NCBI GenBank assembly: GCA_014529385.2
Contig: CM043942.1
Coordinates: forward strand, 49,736,274-49,800,273
DNA: 64,000 bases
Origin: Adiantum capillus-veneris
Taxonomy: Eukaryota; Streptophyta; Polypodiopsida; Polypodiales; Pteridaceae
Direction of reading: 5' to 3'
The notes under the pieces were generated by a model. The model saw only the letters and a list, made by a program, of their open reading frames with translations. It had not been told where the DNA came from and made no database searches. Position numbers and translations under genes: made by a program. Shown here in pieces: positions 20,400 through 30,583 of this stretch (position 1 is its first letter; the number at the start of each line of letters is the position of its first letter).

Positions 20400-21295
20400 A
20401 CCACTTTGCATTGTGTTCTTGCCTTAGCTGCCAAAGGGGACATTTAACTTGTCCAGATGGATATTAAGACTAAATTCTTACATGATGATCTTCATGAGGA
20501 CGTATATATGCAGCAACCACAAAGGTTTTTTGAGAAGGGTAGAGAGCACTTGGTTTGTAAGATCAAGAAGAGCCTTTATGGCCTTAAACACGCACCAAGA
20601 GAATGGTATCATAAGTTTCGTTCATTTATGCTCTCTCAAGGTTATAGAAGAAGTGACATCGATCATTGCCTCTATACTAAGCGAGTTAAGCAAAGCATGG
20701 TAGCTTGTTGGTTTTTATCCTTTAAGTGGATGCCATGTTACTTGTTGAAAATAACATTAATGAGTTAGCTTCCTTGAAATAAAAGTTGAATGATAGCTTT
20801 GACGTGAAATATTTGGGGTCATATTTTGGGCATGCACATTGTGCGAGATAAATATAAGAAGTTGCTTTACTTATCTCAACAAATTATATTGAAAAACCAC
20901 TCAAACATTTCAATATGGAGAGAGGGAAGGCATAGAAAACTCCACTGCCTCCATATGTGAAACTATGCCTAAATGATAGTCCCAAATTTGATGTAGAAAA
21001 GGCTAAAATGGCAAAGGTGCCATACTCTTTGCAGTTGGTAGCTTAATTATGCAATGATATGTACATGATTAGATATTGATTTTGCAATGGGAGTGGTCAA
21101 CCAATACATGTCAAATCCTGGCAAGAAACATTGGGGGGTAGTGAAAGGAGTCATGAGATATTTGAATCGTACAAAGGAATTGTGCATTTGGTTTGGAAGA
21201 AAATAAGCACATGTACTTGGATACACTAATTATGCACGGGATATGGACAAAAGGAGGTCTACTTTAGGTTACGTCTTCATTTTTATTGGTGGTAC
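20400..21295 (+). pseudogene. Copia-1 RT to RNase H, copy 1 left part
   Basis: Continues the Copia-1 RT after Gypsy-1. It has [20 protein letters not shown], then [15 protein letters not shown], then a decayed catalytic region. The YVDD box is reduced: a stop replaces Tyr and the second Asp is Ala in this copy (GTGGATGCCATG), while later copies keep GATGAC. Many frameshifts and stops follow towards RNase H. It is cut at 21295 by Copia-2 within the target GGTAC (21291-21295). Confidence 0.85.
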
Positions 21296-21514
21296 TGTTG
21301 GGATTAAAGCCCAAGTGGCCTCTTATGCGGATATGGCCGGCCGCCCGCCTAACTCACTTACCTCTAACTCTTTGTATATACTAACATATTCTTTGTGAAT
21401 ACTAAGGATTTGGGAGATAACCCTTCTAACAGTTCTCTGCGTACTGTACTGTGTAAGCTCACTGTGTGTGTGTGTGTGAGAGAGAGTCGACCCACGCTCC
21501 GCTCCGCGACTTCA
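21296..21514 (+). repeat. Copia-2 5' LTR
   Basis: 219 bp, TGTTGGGATT...GACTTCA. It contains a TGTATATA motif near 21375 that could serve as a TATA box, and a (TG)n(AG)n tract near its 3' end. Confidence 0.93.
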
Positions 21515-21516
21515 AT

Positions 21517-21529
21517 TGGTATCAGAGCC
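21517..21529 (+). other. Copia-2 primer binding site
   Basis: TGGTATCAGAGCC two bases after the 5' LTR. This is complementary to the 3' end of plant initiator methionine tRNA, the usual Copia primer. Confidence 0.92.
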
Positions 21530-22578
21530 TTGGTTCAGTGCGGATTTGCGCAATCGCGCGCTCACACTTTTCCGGCAGATTCTGGATCCGGAGTTCAAAA
21601 ATTCACACTCGGCGTTCCGGGAGCGTTTCCAATAGGCGACCTGGGGTTTTACCCCCCTTTCGAAGCCGTTTATGCCCTCAGAATTTCGTTCTGAGCACTA
21701 CAGCAGAAGATAGGTTTCAGCCGCAAAGAAATCCGTCTTGTGTAGATTGGCAAGCAGGAGGTGGTCGACATCAATATCGACATCGACATACATCACTTAT
21801 TAGTCTTCAGAGCACCATCTATAGACCAGGTACACATATATATCATCAGATATATATATTGCAGTCTGCATTATTACTTCTTGTGCTTGCCAGGTTCCAG
21901 GGGAGGTGTGGCCATACAACGGCTTGACACCACTGGCATGTATTGCAGATTGATGTACTGTGATTGTGGGTCTGCTAGTTGTGAGTCACGCTAGCAGACA
22001 GACCGCCGCAGCGGTCATAGGACAGTGATTGGTCTATTATAGGATGTATGCTAGTTCTGGGCAGTTTGCTGAGCCATCTGAGAGGGTCGTGTGTGAGGTC
22101 TTTTGAAGCCAAGCAGTGGGGGCTGGGTTACCCAGTGTGAGGTGGATTAGGTTGCTGGAGTTCCCCTCTACACGCATCCTCTTCGGCGACTTTTATCCCC
22201 TAGGATGTATGACTTTGTGTAGACACTGGATTGCATCTTATGTGTCAGGCCGTTGAGGCATTGTTCAGGGTTCAGTCTTGAGACAGATACAGATTCTGTC
22301 ATCGCCCAGAGAGGAGACAGTGTATGCTTACAGGACAGCATATTACAGGGATTTTTTAGATTTGTCATTGGTCAGCTATTTATGATTGTTTCTTGAGCTA
22401 TCTTTTGGTTCCCAGAGCTTAGTTTACAGGGGAGACTCTGTCAAAAATTTTCAAAATACTGACAGTTCCTGAGGAGAGGTGTTCAGCTTGTTGATTACAG
22501 CTTGTTTACTGTGTACAGAGGCCAGTTTACAGGGGAAACTCTGCCGGATTTTTCTCAGGAGTAAACAGTTTGGCAGAT
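21530..22578 (+). other. Copia-2 leader with conserved hairpin
   Basis: About 1.05 kb of untranslated leader. It holds a perfect 7-bp stem hairpin (CTCAGAA-TTTCG-TTCTGAG, 21677-21695) preceded by a C-rich/T-rich motif (TTTTACCCCCCTTTCGAAGC). The same arrangement occurs in the Copia-3 leader and, decayed, near 51652. A 20-bp direct repeat (AGTTTACAGGGGARACTCTG) lies at 22421-22440 and 22524-22543, close to the gag start. Confidence 0.75.
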
Positions 22579-24795
22579 ATGGCATCTTCTCACAGTGAGA
22601 CTCTTTACAACATAAAGAAGCTGGATGGCACAAACTTTCCATTCTGGAAGAAGCAGATTTGGCAGGTTTTGGTGCAGAAAAAACAAGTGAAGCCACTGAA
22701 GCTCAAAGGGGAGAGACCAGAATTTATGGCTGAAGATGAGTGGGAAGAGCTTGACGAGTTAGCTTGTTCCACAATCATGCTGACACTGGCAGAAAATGTT
22801 TACTTCAACGTAGCAGAAGAGACTACAGCGTATGGCGTATGGCAAAAGCTATGTGGTATGTACGAGAAACAAAGTGCTGCTTCTCAGATTTACTGGCTCA
22901 AGAAATTGGTGGATTTGAAGATGAAGGAAGGGACAGCCATGTCAAATCATCTGAATGAATTTCACACAATTTTCAGCCAGTTAACAGCACAGGAGATAGT
23001 CTTTCCAGATTCAGTGAAGGCTATGTTTCTCTTAATCACTTTGCCAGACAGTTGGGATACTTTTCGTACAGCGTTAAGTAATTCTGTCGCGCCAGAAGGT
23101 CTTACAAGTGCCAATGTAGAAGGCAGCTTGCTCACAGAGGAAGTGAACAGGAAGAACATTGACAAAGGCAAAGGCAATAGTGCTTTGGTCGTTCGAGGGA
23201 CACAACAGTTTAAAGAGAAGAAGGGTAAGAAGGCACAAAACCGAAGTAAGTCTCGTGATTCGAAGTCAAAGGATGACATAGAATGCTACCATTGTGGCAA
23301 GAAGGGTCACATGAAGCGAGACTGTACGAAGTGGAAACAAGAAAAAGGAAAAACAAAGAGTTCTGAGCAAGATGAAAAGAAGAGTTCAGTGAAGATTGAA
23401 GAGGTGAATGTCACAGGATCTGGTTCAGACAGTGATTCTGGTATAGCAACTGGTGACATCTTCCTTACAAGCAATCTTGATTCTGTTTTCTTGACTGCAG
23501 AGGATGGACATGCTATGAGTGATTGGATTATCGACTCAGGGGCATCTTTACATGTTTCTCCGCACAAAGAGTGGTTTACATCATATGTGGCTACTAAAGA
23601 TTATGTCAGACTTGGCAATGAGCAGGTTTGTGACATACTTGGAGTGGGAGATGTGCAGTTGAAGTTTCAAAATGGCTCTTATTTATGGCTCAAGAATGTC
23701 AGACATGTTCCAGCAATCCGAAAGAGCTTGATTAGTACAGGGAAGTTGGATGATGCGGGTTATGTGACAGTTTTTGGGAACAGCGCTTGGAAGATCTCCA
23801 AAGGTTCGATGATTGTAGCACATGGCAGCAAGTCAGGAACTCTGTACACTTTACATGTTTCAGAGGTTAAAAACCATGTAATTAATGTGATTGAGCAGCC
23901 AAGTGTGTCACTGTGGCATCGTAGGTTGGGACATATGTCAAAAAGAGGAATGGAAATACTTTCTCATTATGGTTATTTGCCTGGCTTTTCATTTCAAGAT
24001 TTCGAGTTTTGTGAGCATTGTGTTTATGGTAAGCAAACACAGGAACCACACAGATCAAAGAGGAATCGTAGGGACGAACGGTTAGCTCTTGTACACAGTG
24101 ATCTATGCGGACCAATGCCTAGTTTGTCACTAGGGGGAGCAGCATACTTTTGTACATTCATAGATGACTATTCTCGCAAAGTATGGGTTTACTTCTTGAA
24201 GCACAAGGATGAGGTGCTCAAGGTCTTTAAGACATTCTTGCAGCTGGTGGAGAATCAGAGTGGTCAGAAGCTGAAGTGCTTGAGAACTGACAATGGTGGA
24301 GAGTACGTTTCCAAAGCTTTTCAAGACTTTTGTGAAGCAAAAGGGATTAAGCGGGAACTTACTGCACCATATAATCCTTCACAGAATGGGGTTGCAGAAC
24401 GTATGAATAGGACCATACAAGAGAAGGTCAGAAGCATGTTGTCAAATGCTGAGTTGCCTGATGGATTTTGGGCGGAAGCAGTGGCTACAGCAATCCATTT
24501 GATCAACAGGTCTCCTAGTAGGGTTCTGGATAAGAGTGCAGTGGCCGAGATGTTATGGACAGGCAAGGCACCTTCATATAAGCATCTCAGAGTCTTTGGT
24601 TGTGAAGCTTATAGCCATATTCCTAAGGAGTTCAGAAATAAGTTAGAACCAAAGAGCAAGAAGTGTATATTTCTTGGCTACGGAGAATCGGGCGAGATGG
24701 GTTACCGGCTTTGGGATCCTGAGTCCAGAAAGCTTATTCGTAGCAATGATGTGCATTTCAATGAAGCCAATTTCATGCTAAGCCAGAGAAGATAG
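22579..24795 (+). CDS. Copia-2 Gag-protease-integrase
   Basis: 738 codons from ATG 22579. A TTG lies 9 nt upstream in frame, but the ATG (MASSHSETLYNIKKL) fits Copia gag starts. Residues 8-210 form the UBN2/DUF4219-type gag (KLDGTNFPFWKKQIWQVL). A zinc knuckle CYHCGKKGHMKRDC is at about 236-249. The protease has WIIDSGASLHVS (Asp about 319). A GAG-pre-integrase HHCC region follows from about 446 (LWHRRLGHMSKRG, CEHCVYGK). The integrase core has Asp about 507 (HSDLCGPM), Asp about 570 (RTDNGGEY) and Glu about 606 (VAERMN). The ORF stops at 24795 because a single-base shift near 24770 moves the rest into the frame of the downstream ORF. No other defect is seen. Confidence 0.93.
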   Translation: MASSHSETLYNIKKLDGTNFPFWKKQIWQVLVQKKQVKPLKLKGERPEFMAEDEWEELDELACSTIMLTLAENVYFNVAEETTAYGVWQKLCGMYEKQSAASQIYWLKKLVDLKMKEGTAMSNHLNEFHTIFSQLTAQEIVFPDSVKAMFLLITLPDSWDTFRTALSNSVAPEGLTSANVEGSLLTEEVNRKNIDKGKGNSALVVRGTQQFKEKKGKKAQNRSKSRDSKSKDDIECYHCGKKGHMKRDCTKWKQEKGKTKSSEQDEKKSSVKIEEVNVTGSGSDSDSGIATGDIFLTSNLDSVFLTAEDGHAMSDWIIDSGASLHVSPHKEWFTSYVATKDYVRLGNEQVCDILGVGDVQLKFQNGSYLWLKNVRHVPAIRKSLISTGKLDDAGYVTVFGNSAWKISKGSMIVAHGSKSGTLYTLHVSEVKNHVINVIEQPSVSLWHRRLGHMSKRGMEILSHYGYLPGFSFQDFEFCEHCVYGKQTQEPHRSKRNRRDERLALVHSDLCGPMPSLSLGGAAYFCTFIDDYSRKVWVYFLKHKDEVLKVFKTFLQLVENQSGQKLKCLRTDNGGEYVSKAFQDFCEAKGIKRELTAPYNPSQNGVAERMNRTIQEKVRSMLSNAELPDGFWAEAVATAIHLINRSPSRVLDKSAVAEMLWTGKAPSYKHLRVFGCEAYSHIPKEFRNKLEPKSKKCIFLGYGESGEMGYRLWDPESRKLIRSNDVHFNEANFMLSQRR

Positions 24796-26543
24796 AGGAG
24801 ATCAGAAGAGTTGTCTTCAGGGAAGATGGACCTAGTGCTAGCACATCAAGACAGCATGGTCAGGCTCAGGAACAGCCTATAGTGGCTAGAGAGGCAGAAT
24901 CAGTTGTGGTGAGACGTTCTGAGCGTGTCTCCAAACCACCTGATCATTATGTGCCATCTCTAAATTATGTCATGCTCACAGATTGCGGAGAACCATCTTG
25001 TTACAAGGAAGCATTACAAGTGGTTGACTCGAAAAAATGGCAGTTGGCCATGCAGTCAGAGATGACAGCTCTGCATAAAAACCAGACATGGAAGTTGGTT
25101 AAATTACCACAGGGCAAAAAGGCTCTACCTTGTAAATGGGTTTACAGGTATAAGATCACCGCTCATGATAGTCAGCCAAAGTACAAAGCAAGGCTTGTTG
25201 CCAAGGGCTTTAAGCAAGAACAAGGCATTGACTTTGATGAAGTCTTCTCTCCAGTGGTCAAGATGACTACATTGAGATGCTTTCTTGCATTGGTTGCTAT
25301 ATTGGATTTGGTGTTGCACCAAATGGATGTCAAGACAGCGTTCTTGCATGGTGATTTAGATGTGGAAATTTACATGCAGCAGCCAGAAGGGTTTGTTGAG
25401 AAAGGCATGGAACATTTGGTATGCCAGTTGTTAAAGAGTCTTTATGGCTTAAAACAATCACCGAGGGCATGGTACCATAAGTTCCACCAGTTTATGCTTT
25501 CTCAAGGCTACAAACGTAGTGAGTTCGATCACTGTCTATATACAAAGAAGGCTAAGGATGGCAGTTGGCTGATCCTTATTTTGTATGTGGATGACATGTT
25601 GATTGCTGGCAAACACTTGGAAGAAATTTCAGCTTTGAAGTCAAAGATGGCAAAATCGTTTGACATGAAAGACATGGGTGAGGCAAGTCATATACTTGGT
25701 CTGCGCATTGAGAGAGACAGATCAAAGAAGTTGATTTGGTTATCTCAAACACAGTATATTGACAAGGTTTTGCAACGTTTCAATATGGAGAAGGGAAAGG
25801 CATTGAGTGTTCCATTGCCACCATATGTGAAACTTAGCAAACAAGATTGTCCTGTGTCTGAGGAAGAAAAGGCTGAAATGGATAAGATTCCATATGCGTC
25901 TGCAGTGGGTAGTTTGATGTATGCAATGATTGCTACACGTCCGGATATTGCATTTGCAGTGGGAGTGGTTAGCAGATATATGTCAAATCCCGGCAAGAAA
26001 CATTGGGAGGCAGTGAAAGGTATCATGAGATACTTAAAACATACAAAGAGTATGCGCATATGCTATGGTAGTCAGGATTTGAGTGTCAGAGGATACACTG
26101 ACTCAGATTATGCAGGAGACTTGGATAAGAGGAGATCTACATCAGGCTATGTCTTTACATTGGCTGGAGGTGCCATATCATGGCGATCTCGATTACAAGA
26201 TTGTGTTACGCAGTCTACTACAGAAGCTGAGTATGTTGCAGCAAATGAGGCATGCAAAGAAGCTATTTGGCTTGGTAGATTGGTTGCAGACTTGGGAATC
26301 AAAGTAGATATGCCAGAGTTATATTGTGATAGTCAAAGTGCTATACAATTGGCAAAGAATCCAGTGTTCCATTCGAAGACTAAGCATATTGATGTCAAAT
26401 ATCACTTCATTAGGGAAGTACTTGAAGACAAGCAGATACAATTGCTGAAGATCCACACCAAGGACAATCCTGCTGATCTACTCACAAAGGGACTTCCAGG
26501 AGAGGGCTTTGTGCATTGTCGTGAGTTATTGGGCATTGGATAG
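24765..26543 (+). CDS. Copia-2 reverse transcriptase-RNase H
   Basis: The frame opens at 24765, overlapping the end of the previous ORF, and has no ATG at its start. It is the continuation of the polyprotein after a one-base shift. It begins with the integrase C-terminal linker (RRSERVSKPPDHYV at about 24911). RT follows: [64 protein letters not shown] and the intact catalytic box ILYVDDMLIAG. RNase H follows: GYTDSDYAGD, STTEAEYVAANEACKEAIWL, LYCDSQSAIQLAKNP. It ends with the conserved DNPADLLTKGLP. All catalytic boxes are present, so the shift is the only visible lesion. Confidence 0.92.
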   Translation, partial: SQFHAKPEKIEEIRRVVFREDGPSASTSRQHGQAQEQPIVAREAESVVVRRSERVSKPPDHYVPSLNYVMLTDCGEPSCYKEALQVVDSKKWQLAMQSEMTALHKNQTWKLVKLPQGKKALPCKWVYRYKITAHDSQPKYKARLVAKGFKQEQGIDFDEVFSPVVKMTTLRCFLALVAILDLVLHQMDVKTAFLHGDLDVEIYMQQPEGFVEKGMEHLVCQLLKSLYGLKQSPRAWYHKFHQFMLSQGYKRSEFDHCLYTKKAKDGSWLILILYVDDMLIAGKHLEEISALKSKMAKSFDMKDMGEASHILGLRIERDRSKKLIWLSQTQYIDKVLQRFNMEKGKALSVPLPPYVKLSKQDCPVSEEEKAEMDKIPYASAVGSLMYAMIATRPDIAFAVGVVSRYMSNPGKKHWEAVKGIMRYLKHTKSMRICYGSQDLSVRGYTDSDYAGDLDKRRSTSGYVFTLAGGAISWRSRLQDCVTQSTTEAEYVAANEACKEAIWLGRLVADLGIKVDMPELYCDSQSAIQLAKNPVFHSKTKHIDVKYHFIREVLEDKQIQLLKIHTKDNPADLLTKGLPGEGFVHCRELLGIG

Positions 26544-26615
26544 ATGGCAGCCATGTAAATCTTTGTACATTTATGTTCATAGATTTACAGTTACTTAAAG
26601 TGCCACATTGGACTT

Positions 26616-26627
26616 TAAGTGGGAGGT
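26616..26627 (+). other. Copia-2 polypurine tract
   Basis: TTAAGTGGGAGGT-type purine-rich run directly before the 3' LTR start TGTTGGG. The same sequence precedes the Copia-1 LTR at 44132, showing that the two are related. Confidence 0.75.
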
Positions 26628-26839
26628 TGTTGGGATTAAAGCCCAAGTGGCCTCTTATGCGGATATGGCCGGCCGCCCGCCTAACTCACTTACCTCTAAC
26701 TCTTTGTATATACTAACATATTCTTTGTGAATACTAAGGATATGGGAGATAACCCTTCTAACATTTCTCTGCGTACTGTACTGTGTAAGCTCACTCTGTG
26801 TGTGTGTGTGAGAGAGAGAGTCGCCGCTCCGCGACTTCA
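26628..26839 (+). repeat. Copia-2 3' LTR
   Basis: 212 bp matching 21296-21514. It is followed by target duplication GGTAC (26840-26844) and the resumed Copia-1 sequence. Confidence 0.93.
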
Positions 26840-26844
26840 GGTAC

Positions 26845-27065
26845 TGTTTCTTGGTGATCTCATTTGAGAGTTGCACATCCATGTCAACCATCAAAGCTGC
26901 GTATATTGCAGCATCAAAGGCTTGCAAGGAAGCTATATGGCTTGCTCGACTAGTGAAAGACTTGGGAATTTTTACTGAGGTGCCTACATTACACTGTGAT
27001 AGTCACAATGCTATCATGTTGGCAAGGAATCCAATGTTTCATGTGAAGATAAAGCATACAAATGT
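26845..27065 (+). pseudogene. Copia-1 RNase H piece, copy 1 right part
   Basis: Resumes Copia-1 after Copia-2. It encodes AAYIAASKACKEAIWLARLV and LHCDSHNAIMLARNPMFHVK, the Copia RNase H end. It ends at KIKHTN, where Gypsy-2 is inserted, with target duplication AATGT (27061-27065). The rest of RNase H resumes at 43923. Confidence 0.85.
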
Positions 27066-27799
27066 TGTAATAGAAATGGCCTAATAACTTGTAGAGTAGT
27101 GGAATCAAGAGAAAGTATTTGCTGAAATTACTTTGAGAGCATAATGGGTGAACTTCATTAATGGTAGCAACATAAAAATAATAGTTAATTAACTAGGCAT
27201 GAACAATAAGTTTGCAAGAGAGTGAATTAGAGAACATGACAACAATTGAGGACCGGATTTATGTGGAGCCGGTCCCCCCTCCCCAATAGGCATTTGTATT
27301 ATAGATTCTCCCATTAAAGGAGACTTGGTACAATACAATCTTTGTGTTCTTTTTTACCTAAGTGATGCTATGAAGATGGAAAGCTTCATGCACCGCTAGC
27401 ATAGCATAATCTTTGAAGAATACATTAACTGGACCAAGCCTCAGTCCCAAGACCTCAAACACCTTCGAAGGGGGAGAGAGCTAGCATGGAGTGAGGATAG
27501 GGAAGAGGAAGAAGAAGTAGTATACGAGAAAGAGATATTCCCTTACTTATCATCACTCTTCTTTAGCATAGCATAATAGCTTAGTAATGATGAAGATGAA
27601 GAAGATGGCAAGCTCAAGCTTTGAAGCATGTCTCTTGGTTGGATTTGTACCCCATAGCCAGAGAGGCTAAGTGTAGGCTCACTCTTCTCAAGGAGCTTAG
27701 AGAAGGAGATGGAGCTCTTGCACTTGACAAGCACATAATGAGAGTGTGTGGGTGAGTATACCGTGCAAGCTAGGCCCATGCTTCCTTGGTCGACCCCCT

Positions 27800-30583
27800 C
27801 TTCAAAGGGGTCCAATGATAAATTACTTGAATTATCTAATTGTTTTTGAATTTATCAAGTCCTCTCTCTCAAAGGGGAAAGGGGGACACTTGTCCCAAGG
27901 CTATCCCTGTTTCTTGTAATGGCTTTTGCTTGTGATTGGCTAGGCCTGGAGGGGTCCAATGAGCTTCAAGCATGAGCTACAAGGGGGGGTCGACCCAAGC
28001 AAGCTAGGGGGGTGCTTAGGGGGTATACTCACCCACACACACTCACAAACACTCTCATTGTGTACTATGCAAAGTGCAAGAGCTCCCTCTCCTTCTCCAA
28101 GCAAGTAGAGGTTGAGAGCCTACACCAACACTCTTGGCTATGGAGTGCAAATCCATCCAAGAGCCATGCTTCAATGCTTAAGCTTGCCATCTCCTTCTTC
28201 TTCATTACTATGCTATTATGTATGCTAGCAACAAGAGTATGATAAGTGAGGAACTAATTCTTTCTCCTACGAAATGTTTCTTCTTCCTCTTCCCTACCCT
28301 CATTCCCTGCTAGCTCTCTCCACCTTCGAAGGTGTTTGAGGTCTTGGGACTGAGGCTTGGTATAGTTAAAGCTTTCTTCAAGTTTAGGTTATGCTATGAT
28401 GGTGATGCATGAAGCTTTCCATCTTCATTGCTTCACCTAGGTCACAAGGAACACAAAGAATGTATTGTAACAAGTCTCTCTTTATGGGAAAAATCATAAT
28501 ACAAATGCCTATTGGAGGGGGGACCGGCTCCACATAAATCCGGTCCTCAACTGTTGTCATGTTCACTAAATTCTCTCTCTTGCAAAAGTATTGTCTATGC
28601 CAAGTTAACTAATTGCTATGATTATGTTGCTATCTTCAATTATGTCAACCCGCTATGCTCACAAAATCATTTCTTGAAAGTACTCTCATTAAATTCCGCT
28701 ACTCTCAAATAGAATAGGCAAATTCCATTACAACCACTTTGCATTGTGTTCTTGCCTTAGCTGCCAAAGGGGACATTTAACTTGTCCAGATGGATATTAA
28801 GACTAAATTCTTACATGATGATCTTCATGAGGACGTATATATGCAGCAACCACAAAGGTTTTTTGAGAAGGGTAGAGAGCACTTGGTTTGTAAGATCAAG
28901 AAGAGCCTTTATGGCCTTAAACACGCACCAAGAGAATGGTATCATAAGTTTCGTTCATTTATGCTCTCTCAAGGTTATAGAAGAAGTGACATCGATCATT
29001 GCCTCTATACTAAGCGAGTTAAGCAAAGCATGGTAGCTTGTTGGTTTTTATCCTTTAAGTGGATGACATGTTACTTGTTGAAAATAACATTAATGAGTTA
29101 GCTTCCTTGAAATAAAAGTTGAATGATAGCTTTGACGTAAAATATTTGGGGTCATATTTTGGGCATGCACATTGTGCGAGATAAATATAAGAAGTTGCTT
29201 TACTTATCTCAACAAATTATATTGAAAAACCACTCAAACATTTCAATATGGAGAGAGGGAAGGCATAGAAAACTCCACTGCCTCCATATGTGAAACTATG
29301 CCTAAATGATAGTCCCAAATTTGATGTAGAAAAGGCTAAAATGGCAAAGGTGCCATACTCTTTGCAGTTGGTAGCTTAATTATGCAATGATATGTACATG
29401 ATTAGATATTGATTTTGCAATGGGAGTGGTCAACCAATACATGTCAAATCCTGGCAAGAAACATTGGGGGGTAGTGAAAGGAGTCATGAGATATCTGAAT
29501 CGTACAAAGGAATTGTGCATTTGGTTTGGAAGAAAATAAGCACATGTACTTGGATACACTAATTATGCACGGGATATGGACAAAAGGAGGTCTACTTTAG
29601 GTTACGTCTTCATTTTTATTGGTGGTACTGTTTCTTGGTGATCTCCTTTGAGAGTTGCACATCCATGTCAACCATCAAAGCTGCGTATATTGCAGCATCA
29701 AAGGCTTGCAAGGAAGCTATATGGCTTGCTCGACTAGTGAAAGACTTGGGAATTTTTACTGAGGTGCCTACATTACACTGTGATAGTCACAATGCTATCA
29801 TGTTGGCAAGGAATCCAATGTTTCATGTGAAGATAAAGCACACAAATGTTGTAATAGAAATGGCCTAATAACTTGTAGAGTAGCGGAATCAAGAGAAAGT
29901 ATTTGCTGAAATTACTTTGAGAGCATAATGGGTGAACTTCATTAATGGTAGCAACATAAAAATAATAGTTAATTAACTAGGCATGAACAATAAGTTTGCA
30001 AGAGAGTGAATTAGAGAACATGACAACAATTGAGGACCGGATTTATGTGGAGCCGGTCCCCCCTCCCCAATAGGCATTTGTATTATAGATTCTCCCATTA
30101 AAGGAGACTTGGTACAATACAATCTTTGTGTTCTTTTTTACCTAAGTGATGCTATGAAGATGGAAAGCTTCATGCACCGCTAGCATAGCATAATCTTTGA
30201 AGAATACATTAACTGGACCAAGCCTCAGTCCCAAGACCTCAAACACCTTCGAAGGGGGAGAGAGCTAGCATGGAGTGAGGATAGGGAAGAGGAAGAAGAA
30301 GTAGTATACGAGAAAGAGATATTCCCTTACTTATCATCACTCTTCTTTAGCATAGCATAATAGCTTAGTAATGATGAAGATGAAGAAGATGGCAAGCTCA
30401 AGCTTTGAAGCATGTCTCTTGGTTGGATTTGTACCCCATAGCCAGAGAGGCTAAGTGTAGGCTCACTCTTCTCAAGGAGCTTAGAGAAGGAGATGGAGCT
30501 CTTGCACTTGACAAGCACATAATGAGAGTGTGTGGGTGAGTATACCGTGCAAGCTAGGCCCATGCTTCCTTGGTCGACCCCCT
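27800..30583. repeat. Tandem unit copy 2
   Basis: 2784 bp. Plus-oriented LTR arm 27800-28725, Copia-1 RT/RNase H to about 29849, minus-oriented LTR arm to 30583. The Copia segment encodes the same RT fragment at 28790-29101 and RNase H fragment at 29635-29868. Its left part carries the variants of copy 4, and its right end carries the variants of copy 1. Confidence 0.9.

Larger units (their letters stand above)
21296..26839 (+). mobile_element. Copia-2, nearly intact Ty1/Copia element
   Basis: 5544 bp. Target duplication GGTAC lies at 21291-21295 and 26840-26844. LTRs are 21296-21514 and 26628-26839. An initiator-Met-tRNA PBS starts at 21517, and a polypurine tract ends at 26627. A long leader precedes gag. 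Coding runs gag, protease, integrase, RT, RNase H in Copia order with one frameshift near 24770. The LTRs differ by about three substitutions plus microsatellite changes, so insertion is young. It sits in unit 1 of the tandem array only, so it probably arrived after amplification. Confidence 0.95.
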
